From assembly GCA_029215795.1 (NCBI GenBank), contig JARDYH010000004.1, positions 36,708,001 through 36,772,000 of the forward strand: a stretch of 64,000 bases of DNA. Reading direction: 5' to 3'. A model generated the notes under the pieces. The model was not told the DNA's origin and searched no databases. It was given only the letters and a program-made list of their open reading frames with translations. This document shows positions 61,499-64,000 of the stretch, piece after piece; position 1 is the first letter of the stretch; each line of letters begins with the position of its first letter. This DNA comes from Anniella stebbinsi. Lineage: Eukaryota > Chordata > Lepidosauria > Squamata > Anniellidae. The translations under genes and the position numbers were made by a program.

Positions 61499-62839
61499 TT
61501 GGATGATACAGATTTTCTAGACCCATTTCAAACTGGCTTCAGAGCAGGATATGGAGTTGAGACTGCTATGGTCACCTTAGTGGATGATCTACGCTTAAGT
61601 ATTGACAGGGGGAGTGTGTCCCTGTTGGTACTCCTGGACCTCTCAGCGGCTTTCGATACCATCGACCATGGTATCCTTCTGGAACGCCTGAGGGAATTGG
61701 GACTCGGGGGCACTGTGCTTCAGTGGTTCCAGTCCTACCTCTCGGGCAGGTTCCAAATGGTGATGCTTGGGGATAGCTGCTCCGCAAAGAAGGAGCTGCT
61801 GTGTGGCGTACCGCAAGGGGCCATCCTTTCCCCAATGCTGTTTAACATTTATATGAAACCGTTGGGAGAGATCATCCGGAGGCATGAGGCGGGGTGCTAT
61901 CAATATGCTGATGATACCCAAATATATTTCTCTACACCTTCGATAACAGCGTCAGCTAAGGATAGTGTGTCTCCTCTGAATGAATGCTTGGAGGCGGTAA
62001 TGGGCTGGATGAGGAAAAACAAACTGAAGCTGAATCCAGATAAGACGGAGGTGCTTGCTGTCAAAGGCCCCAACCTGGGGTTGGAGGTGTGTCAACTGGT
62101 TCTGGATGGGGTTACACTCCCCCTGAAAGACTGTGTTCACAGCTTGGGGGTGCTCCTGGATCCGTCACTCCAAATGACAGCCCAGATAGATGCGATGGCC
62201 AGGAGTGCCTACTATCAGCTTCGGCTGATACGCCAGCTGCGCCCCTTCCTAGAGTTGGAAGACCTAAAGACAGTGGTGCACGCACTGGTAACTTCGAGGC
62301 TCGACTTCTGCAATGCGCTGTACATAGGGCTACCTCTATGCCTAGTCCGGAAACTTCAACTAGTTCAAAATATGGCAGCCAGGTTGGTCACCGGTACACC
62401 TAGGAGTGACCATATTACGCCAGCTTTAAAATCTCTCCACTGGCTGCCAATTAGTTTCCGGGTGAAGTATAAAGTGTTGGTTATTACCTTTAAAGCCCTA
62501 CATGGTTTGGGTCCAGGTTACCTGCGGGATCGCCTTCTCCCATACAATCCGCACCGCACGCTCAGGTCCTCTGGGAAGAATTTACTACAGTCAACAAGAA
62601 CTAGACTGACAACTGTTACCCAAAGGACCTTCTCTTCTGCCGCTCCCAGATTGTGGAATGACCTGCCGGGAGAGATTCGCCAACTCACTAGTCTTCAGGA
62701 ATTTAAAAGATCTATAAAGACTGATCTCTCCGGCAGGCCTACCCAGATGAATTTTAAAGTGTTTTATTGGTGTTTTATTGGTGTTTTAATGATGTATTGG
62801 TTTTATGTGCTTTTAATCAGTTTTGTATTTTGTGTTTAA
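61499..62839 (+). CDS. L2-like reverse transcriptase, C-terminal 446 residues
   Basis: Part of a LINE ORF2 that would prime and copy the element RNA at a chromosomal nick. Visible RT motifs are QTGFRAGYGVETA (11-23), motif A LLDLSAAFD with the catalytic Asp at 47, GVPQGAILSPMLFNIY (103-118), and YADDTQIYFS with the catalytic Asp pair at 138-139. The thumb region is KLNPDKTEVL, followed by the C-terminal LVTSRLDFCNALYIGLP, LKSLHWLPI, and RTFSSAAPRLWNDLPGEIRQ near residues 380-400. No endonuclease domain is present, and the Met at 61499 is only the first one inside the truncated frame, not the native start. The frame is complete to its stop. Autonomous activity is not expected without the 5' part. 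Confidence 0.88.
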   Translation: MDDTDFLDPFQTGFRAGYGVETAMVTLVDDLRLSIDRGSVSLLVLLDLSAAFDTIDHGILLERLRELGLGGTVLQWFQSYLSGRFQMVMLGDSCSAKKELLCGVPQGAILSPMLFNIYMKPLGEIIRRHEAGCYQYADDTQIYFSTPSITASAKDSVSPLNECLEAVMGWMRKNKLKLNPDKTEVLAVKGPNLGLEVCQLVLDGVTLPLKDCVHSLGVLLDPSLQMTAQIDAMARSAYYQLRLIRQLRPFLELEDLKTVVHALVTSRLDFCNALYIGLPLCLVRKLQLVQNMAARLVTGTPRSDHITPALKSLHWLPISFRVKYKVLVITFKALHGLGPGYLRDRLLPYNPHRTLRSSGKNLLQSTRTRLTTVTQRTFSSAAPRLWNDLPGEIRQLTSLQEFKRSIKTDLSGRPTQMNFKVFYWCFIGVLMMYWFYVLLISFVFCV

Positions 62840-62885
62840 TGCTGTTCCCTGCCTCGATCCGTTGGGAGAGGCGGGTAATAAATAA

Positions 62886-62911
62886 ATATATTATTATTAT
62901 TATTATTATTG
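62886..62911. repeat. (ATT)n LINE tail
   Basis: Eight ATT units ending the LINE; they may serve as its 3' microsatellite tail. Confidence 0.9.
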
Positions 62912-62912
62912 A

Positions 62913-64000
62913 GGAAGTCAAATAATGTGGAAAATAATATAGCAGAATCTGGTTACTTTTGTCCTTTTCTTTGATGGGGTTGCCATTTTATGGTACCAGT
63001 TTAAATGGCAATGACATGAGGTTGGGTTTTGTTGTCATCAATGTGTATGCTGCTTCTCCAGACTGCAGCCTATTGGTGGAGAGAGAACAGGGTGGCCAAA
63101 AGTCCATGACCTAGTCAGTTCAAGGTGATCTCCAGCATCTTCAGCTGTGCCTGCTGGGAGAGTATGCAGATAAGCTGCCTCCTCACCAGACCTAAAATAC
63201 ATGTGTCCTTAACATGCAATGCAATGCAATGCAACCAGAGTGCAGTGTGAACATTCTGTGTGAGTGAACGATTTTCGCTCTATATCTCATAGGGGCTTAA
63301 AACAAGATCCCCAAAGCCAATATTAAGTACCCAAAAGGCGCACTCATGTTCGACAATTGGTCCACATTAATCTTTTGTAGATTCTTGAATACTGTCTTTT
63401 GAGTCCCTTATTAAAATTCTTTTCATTCTTTTCTCATTTGTTGAACAAAAATAGAGGAGAGAAAGAAGCATGTACTTCATGTTCTGCAGATAAATGCAAC
63501 AAGTAGACTTTTCTATAGTTTCCACTCCTAATCGCATCGGAAATCTCTCATGTAGGCCAACATGGTTTTTGACAGAAGCAAAACAAATTGTGAAGGTCAA
63601 TTGAATCAGATAAGCTCCTTTTGGCTGCACTTGCATACTCAGAATTTTATGGCTAACATTTAGCTTATGCTAACAAAGGTGCAAAGGAAGAGAGGAGGGA
63701 TGTGCTTTGGAGGAAAGAATCTCAGAAGAAAAGTTGAAGAAATAAAGAACAATTAAATCAGAATGTCATATATAGTCCCACTGGTACGCATGATTACATA
63801 GTGAGCAATGGGACATCACATCATGAATTAATCTCATTAAAAAAAACTTTTCTGTGATGGTTTGGATCCAGCTCATTAGAGTCCTAACAGGACTGTCATT
63901 AATGGTTGGCCATGACTAATTTGTCTGGAATTACTCTGTAACTCTTTCTCAGTCATGTCCTAATAAGCAAACATGGAGCTCTCTCTTCCCTGTCTCCAGC
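62913..64000. other. Right end, nothing recognised
   Basis: Low-copy sequence with a small ATGCA repeat at 63214-63233. No exon, RNA gene or clear repeat is seen. Confidence 0.35.

Larger units (their letters stand above)
61490..62912 (+). mobile_element. 5'-truncated L2-like LINE with intact RT frame
   Basis: A non-LTR retrotransposon copy lacking its endonuclease and N-terminal regions. The 3' UTR is short (62840-62885) and ends in a GGGAGAGGCGGGTAATAAAT-type sequence and an ATT repeat. The frame shows no stop from the truncation point to the natural end, which points to a fairly young insertion. L2/CR1 superfamily is inferred from the LLVLLDLSAAFDTIDHGIL and C-terminal patterns. Confidence 0.88.

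Overview
This window looks like vertebrate nuclear DNA, most probably from a squamate reptile (a lizard). It is almost all intron and intergenic-type sequence: long introns, many microsatellites, CR1 and L2 LINE remnants with CR1-type 3' ends, tRNA-derived SINEs and a dense population of short palindromic DNA transposons with 8-bp target duplications. The squamate call is inference from repeat composition; no species can be named. No bacterial-style operon, rRNA gene or CRISPR array is present.

One host gene is clearly recognisable. It is on the minus strand and is RALY, an hnRNP-C-like RNA-binding protein. Three consecutive coding exons are visible: the ATG-containing exon with most of the RRM (32176-32439), a 73-nt exon (16946-17018) and a 48-nt exon (633-680). 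Their reading phases join without error and every junction has GT/AG sites. The rest of the coding sequence (the C-terminal region) lies off the left end. Sequence right of 32439 is probably the long 5' intron or upstream DNA; no upstream non-coding exon was recognised.

Layout: 1-16945 is the intron between RALY coding exons 2 and 3, apart from the 48-nt exon and a little of the next intron at 1-632. It holds a 1.1-kb GC-rich transposon (2248-3390) and a 1.5-kb microsatellite-rich transposon (8082-9573). 17019-32175 is the next intron. It holds a LINE remnant, several palindromic MITEs and a 3.5-kb composite element (24870-28403) with a captured exon-like segment and a 131-bp palindromic satellite. 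A near-perfect 35-bp hairpin lies 70 nt past the RALY exon 1 donor. 32440-64000 is sparser: CR1 copies around 44-48 kb, a tRNA-Ala-derived SINE split by a transposon, microsatellites around 52-54 kb and a 5'-truncated L2-like LINE with an intact 446-residue reverse transcriptase frame at 61.5-62.9 kb.

The most unusual content is a transposon group with TAGGGTGACCA-type ends. Three copies have perfect 8-bp target duplications. Two carry GC-rich cargo that resembles host promoters and first exons (ETS/CRE motifs, ATG, in-frame exon-like sequence, consensus splice donor), rearranged into inverted or tandem palindromes. Repeat names below (A, B, C, D, G, H, I, J, K) are local labels, because no library search was possible.
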